Of a DNA stretch of 64,000 nt, positions 1 through 11,935 are shown in pieces (positions within the stretch are counted from its first letter, which is position 1; every line of letters starts with the position of its first letter). This DNA is from Epiperipatus broadwayi (taxonomy: Eukaryota; Onychophora; Udeonychophora; Euonychophora; Peripatidae), in the NCBI GenBank assembly GCA_028023455.1, contig JAQFVV010006270.1, positions 5,980,834 to 6,044,833 of the forward strand, written 5' to 3'. Both the position numbers and the translations under genes were made by a program. Below the pieces are notes generated by a model, which searched no databases, was not told the origin of the DNA, and saw only the letters and a list, made by a program, of their open reading frames with translations.

Positions 1-123
1 CTATAACTCTACAACTAAGTTCATTTACAAAATGAGGTAATACACCTCGTAAGTGCTCAGCTTTTATTTATTCATTTATTGATTTATAAGAGTACTTTAT
101 ATAGCTTTTCCTGCCAGCACGTC

Positions 124-745
124 AACATGCTTGTAATTTTTTAATTTTTTATTAAAGTAATGTTTTATTCATGAACTTCTTATTGTTTACATTGATATAT
201 AAATGTCAACAGGATTGCCATTATTTAGAAAACATAGACTTGAGTGGATTAAGCATGAGGTGATTCGTCCCTTGTGTACAGCGTGAAATTAGACCAGGTC
301 TCTGTAAACAAAAGGTGAGGTGCTAGCAACTTGTCTCTGTCCCTAATCTTGGTAATTATTTTTGTATAGATCTGGTTGGTATTGGTGAAAAGAATTTTAC
401 ACCTCGTGAGCCAAAGTGAAAACAGTAAGAAAATCACAAGTCTGATGATGGACTAAGTGCCATTTTTGTTGGCTCTCTTGATTGATAAGACATCCCTTAT
501 ATTGGAAGACACATTGCTTACAATTAGGGGTTGCAGTGGAGTAAGAAAGGGACAGTTATAGAACAGATGATGTAAAGTTTTGTCATCTGTTCGACATAAT
601 TTGCATAGAGGCTCAAGTCTTGTAAAGCCTCTTCTCCACACTAGAAAGTGATTGGTAGGTAAGGTGGAGAGGTTAAACTTAATGAGGAAGTCTATATATT
701 TAGGCTCAAATATCCAATTTCTGGACCTAACATGCTTGTAATTTT
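124..745 (-). mobile_element. 5'-truncated LINE 3' end with 17-bp TSD
   Basis: The insert is 141-728, read on the minus strand. The 17-bp direct repeat AACATGCTTGTAATTTT occurs at 124-140 and again at 729-745, a perfect target-site duplication of the length expected from target-primed reverse transcription. From 728 downwards the minus strand encodes the end of a non-LTR reverse transcriptase polypeptide. It holds a zinc-binding-like motif of the form C-x2-C...H-x4-C (CKLCRTDDKTLHHLFYNC) at about 610-545, as in the terminal region of Jockey/CR1-type elements. The reading frame stops near 453 and resumes in another frame (437-249), so the copy is dead. The A-rich tail appears as the T-rich run beside the left TSD. 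The clade is not certain. Confidence 0.8.
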
Positions 746-1662
746 GTTAAAATAAACTAACAAAAATGATGAGTGCTTTGATGCACTTTAACAGATTACA
801 AAAACAAATATCCCAAATTTCCTATTTGATTATAAAATTAATTTTTATGACAAAATACCTCCACTTACCTTGCCAAAGTGATTTCACATCTTGCATTTAT
901 CATCAAAGCATAAAATTTAAAATTATCAGTTTTATTTTCCAATCTTCTTTCGATAGATTTTCCTATTTTTTCAATTTGTCTGGCGGATTGTCTATCGAGA
1001 CAAATACTGATTTTTAAAATATCTCACTTTTCTTCAGATCAAAATATATTTAACATACTGTCCATATATTGCTTAATAAACTCACCATTAGTAAATGGCT
1101 TTGAGTTTTTGTTATTAAACATGCTCATAACTAGTTTTTACGATGGAATCTGCTCTAGTTTGAAATATTTTTTATTGAAAAGATGGATGTTTTTTCAGTT
1201 CTGCTATTTGATCCTTATCATACAATCTTTCATATGCATTGAATCTGGCAGCATGCTTTTGCATATAATACTTTTTCAGATTAAAAGCTTTGAAAACTTA
1301 AGCAAATTCTCTACAAATTAAGCAGAATACTTTACTATATGCATCAATAAAAAGCAAGCCATTTATCCACTTTTTATTAAACAATCTTTCATTCTTTAAT
1401 TTTTCTTTTTTTTTTTGGGAAGGGGTGAGGGTTCTTTTTCTTCTTAAGGTGATAAGAAACTTTATTAATTTTATTATGAAAATTCATTGACAGGAAACAA
1501 GATTTGGGTCCTTCTACACCTGGGTGTAGTGGAGGACAGTTTTTACTCAACATATTAGATCATATTTTATCATTTACTTTTCAGATTTTTTCGGTTCTTT
1601 TTTTTAATGAATAAAATTGTATTTTATATTTTATCTTTATATTTCTTTTTTCATGTTTCAAA

Positions 1663-1728
1663 GCGTTGACTGGGAAGTGAACCCGGGCCGGCTGCTTGAA
1701 AAGCAGCTATGCTAGCCACAAGTCGATT
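1663..1728 (-). repeat. tRNA-Glu-like SINE head or tRNA pseudogene
   Basis: On the minus strand this G+C-rich block folds as the 3' three-quarters of a tRNA: a 5-bp anticodon stem GCTGC/GCAGC around the 7-base loop TTTTCAA (anticodon TTC, Glu), then a T arm with CCGGG, the TTC of the B box, and a near-complementary CCCAG. The D arm is recognisable (TGGCTAGC) but the acceptor stem pairs only partly. This indicates a tRNA-derived SINE head or a decayed tRNA gene rather than a functional tRNA. No target-site duplication was found. Confidence 0.55.
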
Positions 1729-2649
1729 AAGCGCCTAAATCCAATAAATGAAAATATTCTAAAAAATAAAATATCAAATTTTCAAATTAAAAAAAGACTA
1801 ATAAACAGAAGTTAACCAATTGTAAGGGCCATATTAGACACCTAAATCAATATGTAAACAAGCACTGATCTTATATAGATTAATGCTCATTTATAAACTC
1901 TATTACAAGGGCCTTCATGCCCTTATTACATAGGAGGATGTGCAATGACTTTTCAATGTGTCAAAACAATCAGTTGATGTATGATCTAATACTCACTTAT
2001 CAGCTGACTTCTAACCCTATCACATAGGATGTTTGTAGGTGAAAGTACTTTTAATCAAAGATAAATACTTACCTGATTTCTAAATAAATTCAAACCCCTT
2101 ATATGTTAAAATATTATTGACAGTTACTGCTTCACTAAATCATCATGAGCACTGATGTCTGTGCTTGGAAAAAAATACATTGGAAGTTGCACACCACCAT
2201 AAAATTGAAACTATGCATGCATAAAAATACTGAGAGCAATATATACATTTATTTTAGTCCCATTGGGATAGGTAATCACACACACACATGGAAAACTATT
2301 CAGGAAAGTTTAAAATTTTAATAAAAATAATATCTAAGCATAAAAATAATAATATCATATTATAATAATATCGTTGAATACTAAACATTTTAATAATAGT
2401 AATGCATAGATCAGCCTTGCTTATATATCTAAAAGGATGAAAACAATTTGTTTAAATGATTATATTAGTTTCAGAACACATCCTAATCTTAATCAAATTA
2501 AGATAAATTATCTCCAAACCAATCTCTAAAAATAGTTTATAAAATGAAATATAAAGGATTTGAACTCAGATTTTCAAGCCCCTTCATTATCCACACTATC
2601 TCATACTACTGATACACATGACCACATAATGCAGAAAAGATAAATAATC

Positions 2650-2693
2650 ACCAATATGTGTATTTCGTGCTAAACCAGCACTCATCAGTTGGT
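2650..2693 (-). ncRNA. Candidate type I hammerhead ribozyme (family C)
   Basis: Read on the minus strand: stem I 5' half ACCAA; core CTGATGA; stem II GTGCT/AGCAC with a G-C closing pair and loop GGTTT; core GAA; a minimal helix III (AT...AT around ACAC); unpaired A17; then TTGGT, which pairs perfectly with ACCAA. All invariant core bases and a NUH cleavage context (U-A) are present. This is the compact hammerhead form described from Penelope-like elements and retrozymes. Found by eye; cleavage is inferred. Confidence 0.75.
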
Positions 2694-2868
2694 CCAGTTT
2701 ACCATCTCCCAAACATATATATAATCAGTGCTCAGTTTATATTAAGATAGCAAATCCTTATACTTTAATGGACAGACTCCAATCTATTGCAATCTCCAAC
2801 TCTTCATCCATCCATACCATTGAAAATCTGACGATAGAATTTCCAAATCCCATGCTGATGCCAATATA

Positions 2869-3174
2869 ATGAAATATAATGAACCAAAATATAATGCAAT
2901 TTATTATGGAGAATCTCATGTCAATTGTGCTACAAGATTATTACAATATAAATATTTATATAAATGGGTCAAAACAGACTCTAATGTTAAATCTATATTT
3001 GTGGAACATGAAATTAAATCTGGACATAATTTTGATTCTTTTGATATTGATGTTGTTTGTACTGCATGTAATGATCAAAAAAGAAAATATAAAGCATGGT
3101 TTATAGCAAAGAATATCAAAGCAATAAAGAAGAAAGATTCGTGCATTGCATTATCACGTAAATGGCATACTTAA
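2869..3174 (+). pseudogene. Penelope-like GIY-YIG endonuclease domain, C-terminal fragment
   Basis: A 101-codon open frame ending in a stop. It matches the C-terminal endonuclease module of Penelope-like retroelements: a GIY-YIG-type start (IYYGES, residues about 11-16), an ATRL helix with the expected Arg (about residue 23), a later FVEHEIKSGHNFD stretch, and the family-typical end in which a K-A-W helix is followed by the KKDSC...LSRKW tail. This domain nicks target DNA in the autonomous element. The start codon is probably not native, because no reverse transcriptase precedes it. A second copy with the same tail lies at 5.5-5.8 kb. Confidence 0.7.
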
Positions 3175-3307
3175 TTTTAATGTATATATTTTTGTTTATT
3201 TAAATATTTTATTGTAGTTCTATTGTTATGACAGATGTGGTTGAAAGCAATGTTTAGATATTATTTTTATTAAAATTTTAAAACTTTCCTGAATTGCTTG
3301 TGGTTAA

Positions 3308-3368
3308 GACCTGTAGAGGCCCCTACTATCGGATTTTTACATGCACATTCTTGAGGTTACAGCCTTGG
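3308..3368 (+). repeat. Short dispersed repeat, copy 1 of 2
   Basis: A block of about 60 bases beginning GAGGCCCCTACTATCGG and ending GGTTACAGCCTT has a diverged second copy at 47250-47308. It lies just outside the right inverted arm of the Penelope-like unit. Its identity is unknown; it may be the edge of an older element. Confidence 0.5.
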
Positions 3369-3369
3369 T

Positions 3370-4888
3370 AAATATTACATAACTATTATTATCATATTCA
3401 AATTGAGGAAAGAAAATATTTTATTAAATTATGATATAATGTTTTAAATAAATCTATGATTTAATGTTGAGTCTCATTCATAACCAACTGGGTTGTAGGG
3501 TGGACATCCCGGTCTAGACTATCAAATATTTCTCTTAATATTAAAACATGTTTCAGATTGAACAAAAACCTATGAGATAAGAAATATGTTTAATAAATAT
3601 TGCTCTATTAGTGATGTTTACGTTCCTCCCAATTACAACATTAGATTTACATTTTAAATACCGTAAAGACAATATATATAATTTGGACTGCATAAGATTT
3701 TATAATAGAGAATTGATGATAGAATTATATTAATATACAAATCCCCTTTCCCAGATGATTATTATGACAGAAATCATCTAAAAGCCATAGCTGTATTACA
3801 GAATTTAACATCCAAAATTTAAAAATACAATTTTCAGTCTCTAAAGATCTCAATCTCATTTTCATGGTCATTCTCACAATTAGATCCAGATCTTTTTCTG
3901 ATGTCATTCATGATTTACCTCACATTATCTTATAAGGATTCATGTAAGGATATTATTCTGAAATGGTAATCCAAGAAATTAAGAATATATAAATAATTTG
4001 CTTAACGGATATCATTCTGACAGTCAGAGCAAGAATAGGCCTTTTTAATTTATTTTAATGTTTGATCGTGACTTTCTGAATCATAATTTTATAAACTTGT
4101 AATAGCATGAAACTTTTATGTACTCCTTGCCACTTTTTTAGCATATTTCACTGCTAACTGTATCATATTTTATAATCCTGCATAATAAGGGTCTTCACCA
4201 AAAGTTCATGGAATCCCAAGACCAATGGTGGAAATTGCCATCATCACTGTCAATCAATTATATTCTGGTACTAGTATATTTTGCCACAGCCTTTTCGTTA
4301 AACTCTATTTCTATATGCTGCAGCATTTTTCCATATAATCTTGTTCACACAGATGACCCATAAAAGAAGTCAAGAGAACCACTATAGAATAAGATGCTTT
4401 AATTTAACTGAGGTAGAGATAGATATATATAAAGTAATTTAATAAATTCTTAATATTTCTTATTAAGGTGAACAAATTATATATAAGTATAGGGCAACTT
4501 TATGAGCATGCAAACCAAATTAAATCGCACACATGTGTAAAATTAAATGACAAGATTAATATGACTTCATTGACATATTTTCCCACACTGTTCATTCTTA
4601 TGATCAAGATATCATGCTTTTACAGCATAATATTCTTATCAAAAATTAATGATTTTACATCTCATTCACAAATGTTCATTTTAATAAAGCTTACTAGAAA
4701 TTGTTTTGGTAGACACTGGAATTTTCAGATGTATTGTAGTGATTTATTTTACTATGGTTTTGTGTTTTTTAGATTACAATTCTTCATAATGTCTATCGGT
4801 TTTATCATCAAACTACGATTTGATCTTAATCAATTCTAGAATGTTTCTATTCCTAAAGTTTTATGAATGCATTTATTACTGTCAAGAC
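3370..4888. other. A+T-rich non-coding stretch
   Basis: Nothing convincing is seen here. An open frame at 4468-4839 has no recognisable domain and normal background composition, and is treated as chance. Confidence 0.5.
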
Positions 4889-5077
4889 TTTTGATCATTG
4901 GATTAGGTGCAGTGCTCTCAGATCCAAAGCTTCTCACTGACAAAGGCCACAAGCCAGAAACTAGTCTGGGGATATTGGATGAGTAGGCAGTAGATGGGGG
5001 ATTATCCATTGATTACTCTAGCTTGTAGTGAGTAACAATACGTATAGTGAGTTTTGCCTGTTTTGATCATTGGATTA
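4889..5077 (+). mobile_element. Family A monomer with 17-bp TSD
   Basis: The insert 4906-5060 (155 bp) is flanked by the perfect direct repeat TTTTGATCATTGGATTA at 4889-4905 and 5061-5077. It starts GGTGCAGTGCTCTCAGATCC, carries a hammerhead-like segment at about 4934-4972, and ends with GTGAGTTTTGCCTG, the family A right arm. Unlike most other A copies it is not palindromic, so it looks like a single unit. The ribozyme core reads CTGACAA instead of CTGANGA, so the catalytic G8 is lost. The TSD length points to retrotransposition rather than cut-and-paste transposition. Confidence 0.75.
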
Positions 5078-5346
5078 TTAAATAATTCAGAGGTTTCAAT
5101 ATCAAATCTCTAGTTAATTAAGCACTGGCAATTTGTACTCCTAAAACCAGACAGATTTGACAATTCTTGCAAGTTTATGAAGCTGACATTAATTGTCTGT
5201 CATAAAATTTTAAAATTCTTCAAGCTTCTGCCAAAAAATATGTTATACTTGTGTGAATTTCCATTTTTGTCCAACTTTTATGTGTATTTCTTTATTTATA
5301 CATAATATAATGTCAAAATTTTTTTATAAGCAATATCTCGGAGAAA

Positions 5347-5994
5347 TATAACAAACAGAGTATACCTGTAAATGTATGTGAGATAAGCTTTAAATTTGTA
5401 AAGTTAGCAAAATTTGCCAAGTGCACTTTTGACTAATTAATTTTACTAGTCAAAGCCATGACATTGATGATAGAAAGAAATCTGTGGGGTTTATTAAAGA
5501 GATGAGAGTAAGTAATTTGCATATTTGATGGAAAATTAGTTATTTAAGTTGGCCATTTTTTCAAAAAGGGGATGTAGGAGTCTTTTTTGTTAATTGTGTA
5601 TTTGTCTCTGGCAATATGCCAGGCCTCTTTCACTTTGCATTTGGCATCATTGCATTTCAAACAGCCCACGCTAATGGATATGGTGTTCTGAATGCAATGA
5701 TGCCAAACGTAAATTGAAAGACGCCTGGCATATCGCCAGAGATAAATACACAATTAACAAAAAAGATTCCTGTATCCCCCTTTCAAAAAAATGGCCAACT
5801 AACTAATTTTCCATTCAAATATGCTACTTATATATTCTCATCTCTTTAATAAGCCCATAGTTTTCTTTCCACCACCAATGCCATGATTATGACTAGTACA
5901 ATTCATTACTTATAAATGCACTAGGCAAATTTTGCTAACTTTACAAATTTAAAGCTTATCTTGCACATGTTTATGTGTATATTCTGTTTGTTAT
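5347..5994. mobile_element. Palindromic pair of Penelope-like 3' ends
   Basis: The two halves are inverted repeats of each other (about 5347-5660 and 5685-5994). The right arm on the plus strand encodes the end of a GIY-YIG protein (5691-5808: a C-N-D-A-K start, a K-D-A-W-H-I-A-R helix, then a KKDSC...LSKKW tail and a stop). The left arm encodes the same tail on the minus strand (5753-5544). The coding parts face away from each other. Non-coding 3' sequence continues the palindrome for another 180 or so bases on each side. Both halves are fragments. It may have arisen from inverted dimer insertion or template switching. Confidence 0.7.
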
Positions 5995-8120
5995 ACATAA
6001 TATATGGCAAAGAATATAAGAAAAGTAATTCTATTTTATCCTCTCTGAGCAAAATCCCATTTAATCTTTCTTTTTCTTTTAAGAAGTACTTCTGAATAAA
6101 CTTTGTATATCGGAATACTAAAGATCACCTTGTAATGACATTTCTTCACTCATTTGAATCATGAAAAAGTAATAAAATTATTTTACACTAAAAAAAATGA
6201 CAGAACATTACATTTATGTTTTTAAATCTGTATGTGGACATTAAGTATTTTTTAGTGGATTCAAAAATATTGAAAGCAATTGTGTAAAATGTTGCTATCA
6301 TTTATTTTTGTCTTTTTAAATCCGTGTTTCTTAATTTCTGTAAGATTCAATTAGTTCAGCATATACTTTTTTTAAAAAGTGTATCATGCTTTTGAGTTTA
6401 TGGTCATAAATATTCAACTTTTACTGCTTTAATATAAAATTGATATATATATTGAATTAAATATTTTCATGGATTGTTATTATAATAAAGAATAGAAATA
6501 AAGAGATTATATCCATGTAAACAGAGATAGCTTTTGCCTCTTGATATTACTAGAAAACTATCTTGAGGCTAAACAAGTTTTTCTCCATTAATCCTATAAT
6601 AGTTCTTTTGTTGAGATTTTTTTATTGAATATATATTGTACTGCTAGTGAAAAGCATTACATGTTTCATAATTTCTTTATTTTTTTAAAAAATTGATTAG
6701 GTTTAAGATTTTTAAAATGAAATTTTGCAAAAATAAAAGTATTGCATTATATTTTTCTTTTAGAATAAAATTTCTTAGCAAGTGGGGGGGGGAGGAATCT
6801 TTCTTTTTTCTTTCTCTTTGTAAAGAAAAACTTGTATAATGTATAAAATAAGCAAATGTAAAATCAGACTAAAAATTAGTCTGTAAAATAAAATTTGTAA
6901 AAGCTTTGGAATGCAATTAGTTTATAAGATTACTGATTAAATTGCATTAATTAAAAAACTGTAAACTATCTTATCGAGATCATTTAGATGAATCTGAATA
7001 AGAATTAAGATGACAAGAAATGTAAAATTAATTAAAAGACAGATTTCAAGTTAAGATCAAAATTAGAAATAATTATAAGAAATTAAAACAAAAGAAAAGA
7101 AAAAAGTATATAAAGTTGCATTCTCTATTGTTATTCAGTCAGGGCTGCAATTTTCTAGATCATATATTCGTTTGGATTATTATTATTCAGTTTGGACAGA
7201 ATGCAGAATCCAAACAATCGGAGATCCAGATATTCGGAAACTGTAAATGCAATAGTAAGCTAGTCAATTACTGCTGCAGTCAACATCCATGCAAAATCCA
7301 CAGATCTAGCAATGCATGTTGCTAGGCAACTTTAGGATATTCAGCTGGGTTTCAGGCTCCAAAAACCCTCAACAAAAAGAAAATCAACTGAAGCTCACCT
7401 GAACCAATGCCTGGAACAATGCCCAGATTATAAGTAAATGCTGCCACAAGCTCTCCAATTGCCAGCACAAAGAATAAAAAACAAGCTCTGGACCCATCGA
7501 TGGAGACCAAAAAAGCCAATCGGTTGGAAACTGACAATCATAAAAACCTAGGTAAAAATACTCTTAAATATAACTATAGCCTAAATAATTTATATTTTTA
7601 TGTCAAATCTTTAATTGTTATAGTGTGTTAAATATATGTGCGTAAATAAATATTAATGTTTGCTTTAATTGTTATTTTGTCTATTATCTCTTTCTCTTTT
7701 GTCACTGAATTACCAGTAAATTAGTGTGTAGTTATTTTATGTGTTAAATAAATATGCTGGACCCTGAGACAGAGTGTGACCTAGTCATGGAATATTTCAA
7801 GTGCTGGATTGTGGGCCTGTTGTCCAAAGCATGCTGATTATATAACTTATGATTGGCTGGGGCCTGAGGTTGATCCTCAAAACAAATAAAATGCTTTGGA
7901 AGGCAAGGTTTTGAATCTAGCAGTCAAGGAGGGCCAAGGTCTGGAAATGTGATTGAATTATGCTTTGCATAGTTCGATCTGACTGGAGGTATTGTTGATG
8001 GTTCAGCAAAATTTACCAACTTGACTAGGCAACTACAAAAGGACTGAAATAAAAGAAAAAAAATATATAGTAAAATAAATATTGTAAAGTGTAAACCTAA
8101 TGTATGTATAATGTTACTTT
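5995..8120. other. Mostly A+T-rich non-coding DNA with two less A+T-rich patches
   Basis: No gene is supported. About 7120-7540 and 7760-8040 are noticeably richer in G+C than their surroundings and may be decayed element or exon sequence. On the minus strand an open segment at 7537-7390 is followed by a donor-like CAG/GTGAGC (7398-7390 region), but no homology was recognised. Confidence 0.4.
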
Positions 8121-8298
8121 GATTGAAAATAGAATTTTTTTTTAGTTGTATTAAAATATATACATATTTTTACTTGGTTAAAATTGTGTGGGGCAACCTT
8201 GCTTTTAATGATTGAAAATAGAATTTTTTTTTAGTTGTATTAAAATATATACATATTTTTACTTGGTTAAAATTGTGTGGGGCAACCTTGCTTTTAAA
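8121..8298 (+). repeat. 89-bp tandem duplication
   Basis: Two essentially identical 89-base units (8121-8209 and 8210-8298), each starting GATTGAAAATAGAATTTT and ending CAACCTTGCTTTTAA. The near-identity implies a recent duplication. No coding content is seen. Confidence 0.9.
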
Positions 8299-10869
8299 AG
8301 AAAAAAGGGAGAATAGTTCAAGTTAAATTTATGCTATTTTCTTTATTGTGAAATATTTTTTTCGGGTTTGATTAGTTCATTTAAATTAAATCTTAAATTA
8401 TTTAAGGAGAATTTAAAAGGGAATAATGTTTATATGCATTATAAAAAATTTTGTATATTGCATGGATAGAGTTTATCAATATGTGCATTAATTTTGGGTT
8501 TGTCACATTATCATTTTCTAAATTTTTTTATTCTTTTATTTGTTAACTTTATAAAATAATTGTTTACAAAAATTAAATGATTTCTGAAATTATTTTTTTA
8601 TCTTTATTCTTTTACTGATCTCTTCAGTAATTTTGTGACTGATTTCATCACAGTTGCTTTATAAGATTTGTAGGTTGTTCCAGTAAAATAATTTAATAGT
8701 AAAATGAAATAAGTATATATTTTCTCTTGTAATATATTTAGTCTTTAGAATCATTGCAATCCCAAAGCTACCTCAGACATGATGGTATTTGTAATATATA
8801 TGAGTAAGTGTATGTGTGGGCATTCAGATAGTTCTCTGAAGAATTTTTTGGATGGTGTTAAGGTTATCAATGTCATCTTTAAAGTATATATACTATGCTT
8901 TACTTATCAGAGTTGATAATTAAGGTATTGATGGCATGTATGCTCAAAATATCACATGACCCTGAGCACAGATGATAATCAGCACCGATATCATGATCCT
9001 AGTATTTTTTATTATTATTGGAGATATTTTAGCACTTAAATATGTTCAAGCAAATATCATTTTAATAATTATTTTTATATTATGCCCCAAGTTTAATATT
9101 GGCTAGATCATGATTGGCCTCATACTTTATAGTGAACCTTTATTTTAATAATCCAAACACAAATGATAACTATTGATTCTTGATAATTATTGCTGGTGAT
9201 ATTATGTTTATCAGTTATATGTTGCTTATTATCTGTTTCAGATGCTAATTCTTTGTTAATTTCCTATGTTCAATAAAAAGTGGGATGCTTTTGTTAATGT
9301 TTTGATGATGATGATTTCCATCATCACTAATATTCCAATGTCTATATCATTACAATATCTATATAAACTGTAGAGCAATGTGATTTATATTAGAAAACAA
9401 TGCTAATTGAAAAAAAAAAAAATCTTATAAGGAAACTGAATAAAATATTTCTAAAAAGTTTCCAGGAAAAATAAGAAATGGTATTATCCTATTTGTAAAA
9501 ATATTACAAATAGTAATAATCTTCAAAAACAAGAATGATCTTTCAGAAGATTCAAAAAATTTAATGGTTTGTGGAAAAATCCTAATGGACAGATTATAAC
9601 TAAAATAATTTCCATCACATGAGATGAAAGGAATATAAAGAAAAATTATATGACAAAGATATCAATCAAAATACTTCTGGGTGAGATTTTCTAATGAAAA
9701 ATCAAGTCATAATTAAACTGAAATCATTGGAATGGATATCATTTCATCAGAAAATTTGGTAGTAAATTAAAGAGAATTAATAAAACTTCTAAACAAATTA
9801 TGGTAGTTAATCTGAAAAACTATTCCACAAATATGGAGAAATTAATTTTTATCCCCATATCAAAGAAATGAGTTTTGCCAAAATGTGAAAATAATTGTAC
9901 CATATCTCTTATACTTCATACAAATAAGATTATTTTGATAATCATACAATCAAGATTAGAAAATTACATTAAAAGAGAACTGGTTATGTAGAAGTTAGTT
10001 CCAGAAAAAAATTTAACAACTATAGATATTATTGTATTTTAGATTACAGAAAAGATCAAGGAATTCCAGAAAGAAATCTATATATGTTTTTGACTAATGT
10101 ACCAGAATATTTTATTAAATCTTTATAAAAATCTTTATATGAGATTAGCAGCTTCAGTTAAAATGTGTTATGGTAAGACTGATTGGTTTCACATTGGCAA
10201 AAAAGTTTAAAACAAGGACTGTAAAAAGCTACCTTTATCAGCTTGTATATAAGGTCCGAAGTCAGAACAAATGAGATCAAATATAGATTCAGGATTGGTG
10301 GAATAAATGACAACAACATTAAAGAAGCTAATGGCAATGTGCTCATGGCTGAAAATATGGAAAACCTCAAGATTATCGTTCGGAAAGTTAAAGATTAAAA
10401 TGAAATGCACAATATGCCTAAATTTAAACAAGATTAGGATTATAAATGATAAAAGTTGACTTCAAATATTAATAAAAGTATATTGAATAATTCATTAACA
10501 TTAAAGAATTCAGCAAACAAAAGATTTATCACAGACTATATCTAGACAGAGTTGTAAAGAATAATCTGAACAAGATTTTTAGATATAGAGATATAACTAG
10601 AAAAATAAAGATCAGAAAGTTAGACATTGAACAGGAATAGAAAAGCTATTGATGCTTTTGCATTGTTGTACTGTCGAAACCTTTTGAAAATTCCAGACAA
10701 TAAAGAAATGAATAAGATAAGACTTAAATTTTGAATTCCGCCTTGAAGCACAAATTGATACCAAAATTACTCCTATTTTAATTATATAATGAGATGATTT
10801 AATTCATGAGAAAAATAGGTACTCGTAAAAGAAAAGAGGATAACTGACAATGACAATGAGCGAATCCAT
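8299..10869. other. A+T-rich non-coding stretch
   Basis: No gene or complete element is recognised. A short CACATGACC box (about 8951) resembles the terminal box shared by the foldback families, but no arms were found around it. Confidence 0.5.
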
Positions 10870-11170
10870 CATCATCATCATAATGAATATACTAATACTC
10901 ACAAGGCAATAACATTATGGAGGAACGATATTTATACGATTACTAGGAATTAATCTAATATCATACGATATTAACAACAGGATGTAATAGGTTATAAACA
11001 TCAAATTCCTCACAGAAACCATCATCAAAATGAATGTATCAACATACTGACAAAATAATGACATTTTGGAGGAATGATATTCATATGATTACTAGGAATT
11101 AATGTAATATCATACGATAATAACAACAGGATTTAATAGGTTATAAACATCAAATTCCTCACAGAAACCA
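10870..11170 (+). repeat. Diverged tandem repeat of about 149 bp, two units
   Basis: The unit holding GGAGGAACGATATTTATACG (from 10919) recurs at 11068 with about a dozen substitutions. Both units end in AAATTCCTCACAGAAACC. The divergence shows it is older than the 8.1-kb duplication. Confidence 0.85.
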
Positions 11171-11815
11171 TTTTGGTAAATTTAAATTTCTAGATAAGAT
11201 GCGCTTATGTTTATAATTTCTAATTAGCGTATATAGCAGACGACTTTTAAACAAAATTACAGAAAAAATTCTTGAAATTGACTAAACTGCGAATAATATT
11301 TAAACTTTTAAAATCAAATCAAAACAATAGATATTCAATCAAATTAGGTCCTATGTGTTAATAGAAGCTCAAATAATAAATAGTTGAAAATAAAAAAGGT
11401 TGGATGGATTTCATTATCGCGAAAAAATAAATAAATAAAATAAAATGAATGTGCCATGAATTGTGTAAAAAATAAAAACTGATAGATAATTCTTGAGAAT
11501 GGATTAATAATATTACTAATATAAAAACTATTATATTTTTAAAATTAAAGCTATAAAATATCAATATTTTATTGAAATATTGATTAACTTATACTTTTTT
11601 TAGTACTAATTTCATTATAAAATTGCACGGCATATTAGAATAATAATTCATTGTTAGACTAAAACACTATAAGTCATCGTATAAATTAATGTGCTTTAAA
11701 ATAGTAAATTAAAAAGCAGACAAAAATCAACAAACAATAAAGTATCTTCATTCTAAGTCTGTTATAACACTTGTATATACTAGTGGCCTTAAGTTTTTTA
11801 ACATCGGTAACTAAC

Positions 11816-11935
11816 CTCATCATTAACATGCAATCCTATCATTTTGCCATACTGACTATCATCTCTTTTTAACATTTGATCATAAGGCTTTTCTGCAGCT
11901 TTGTGGACTCTGTCATATTCGTCAACAGGAGTTCT
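11816..11935 (-). CDS. CFAP90: CFAP90-like gene, exon 2 (partial gene)
   Basis: A 120-base exon on the minus strand, open in phase 0 for 40 codons. It is bounded by a pyrimidine-rich acceptor (CTCTTTTAG before 11935) and a GTTAGT donor after GAG at 11816. The peptide includes PVDEYDRVHKAAEKPYDQ, then a K-R-D-D segment and a G-L-H-V-N-(D/E)-E ending. That ending matches what is known of CFAP90 (C5orf49), a small ciliary axoneme protein, which has an RDD...GLHVNEEE segment after a DPKE-S/R-Y-F segment. Phase 0 agrees with exon 1 at 31448-31588. The assignment is from remembered family features, not a search. The following exon(s), expected to encode a VYG...NRDxGxxNHV-type C-terminus, were not found and may lie beyond the left edge of the window. 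Confidence 0.6.

Larger units (their letters stand above)
2285..3300 (+). mobile_element. Penelope-like element remnant with inverted arms (family C related)
   Basis: A unit bracketed by inverted sequences: about 2295-2345 (CAGGAAAGTTTAAAATTTTA...) is the reverse complement of about 3249-3292. Inside are an antisense family C segment carrying a hammerhead-like motif (2650-2693) and, on the plus strand, the GIY-YIG end of a Penelope-like protein (2869-3174). Penelope-like elements are known to carry inverted or direct terminal arms and hammerhead motifs, so the combination is coherent. The reverse transcriptase part is absent, so this copy is not autonomous. Confidence 0.65.

Noticed and set aside
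1663-1728. Functional tRNA-Glu
   Set aside because: The acceptor stem is only partly paired and the T stem has a mismatch.
4468-4839. 123-codon open frame as a gene
   Set aside because: No domain, no splice or promoter support, and composition like the background.
7352-7537. Minus-strand exon with a CAG/GTGAGC donor
   Set aside because: No acceptor in frame, no ATG and no recognised homology; kept only as a composition note.
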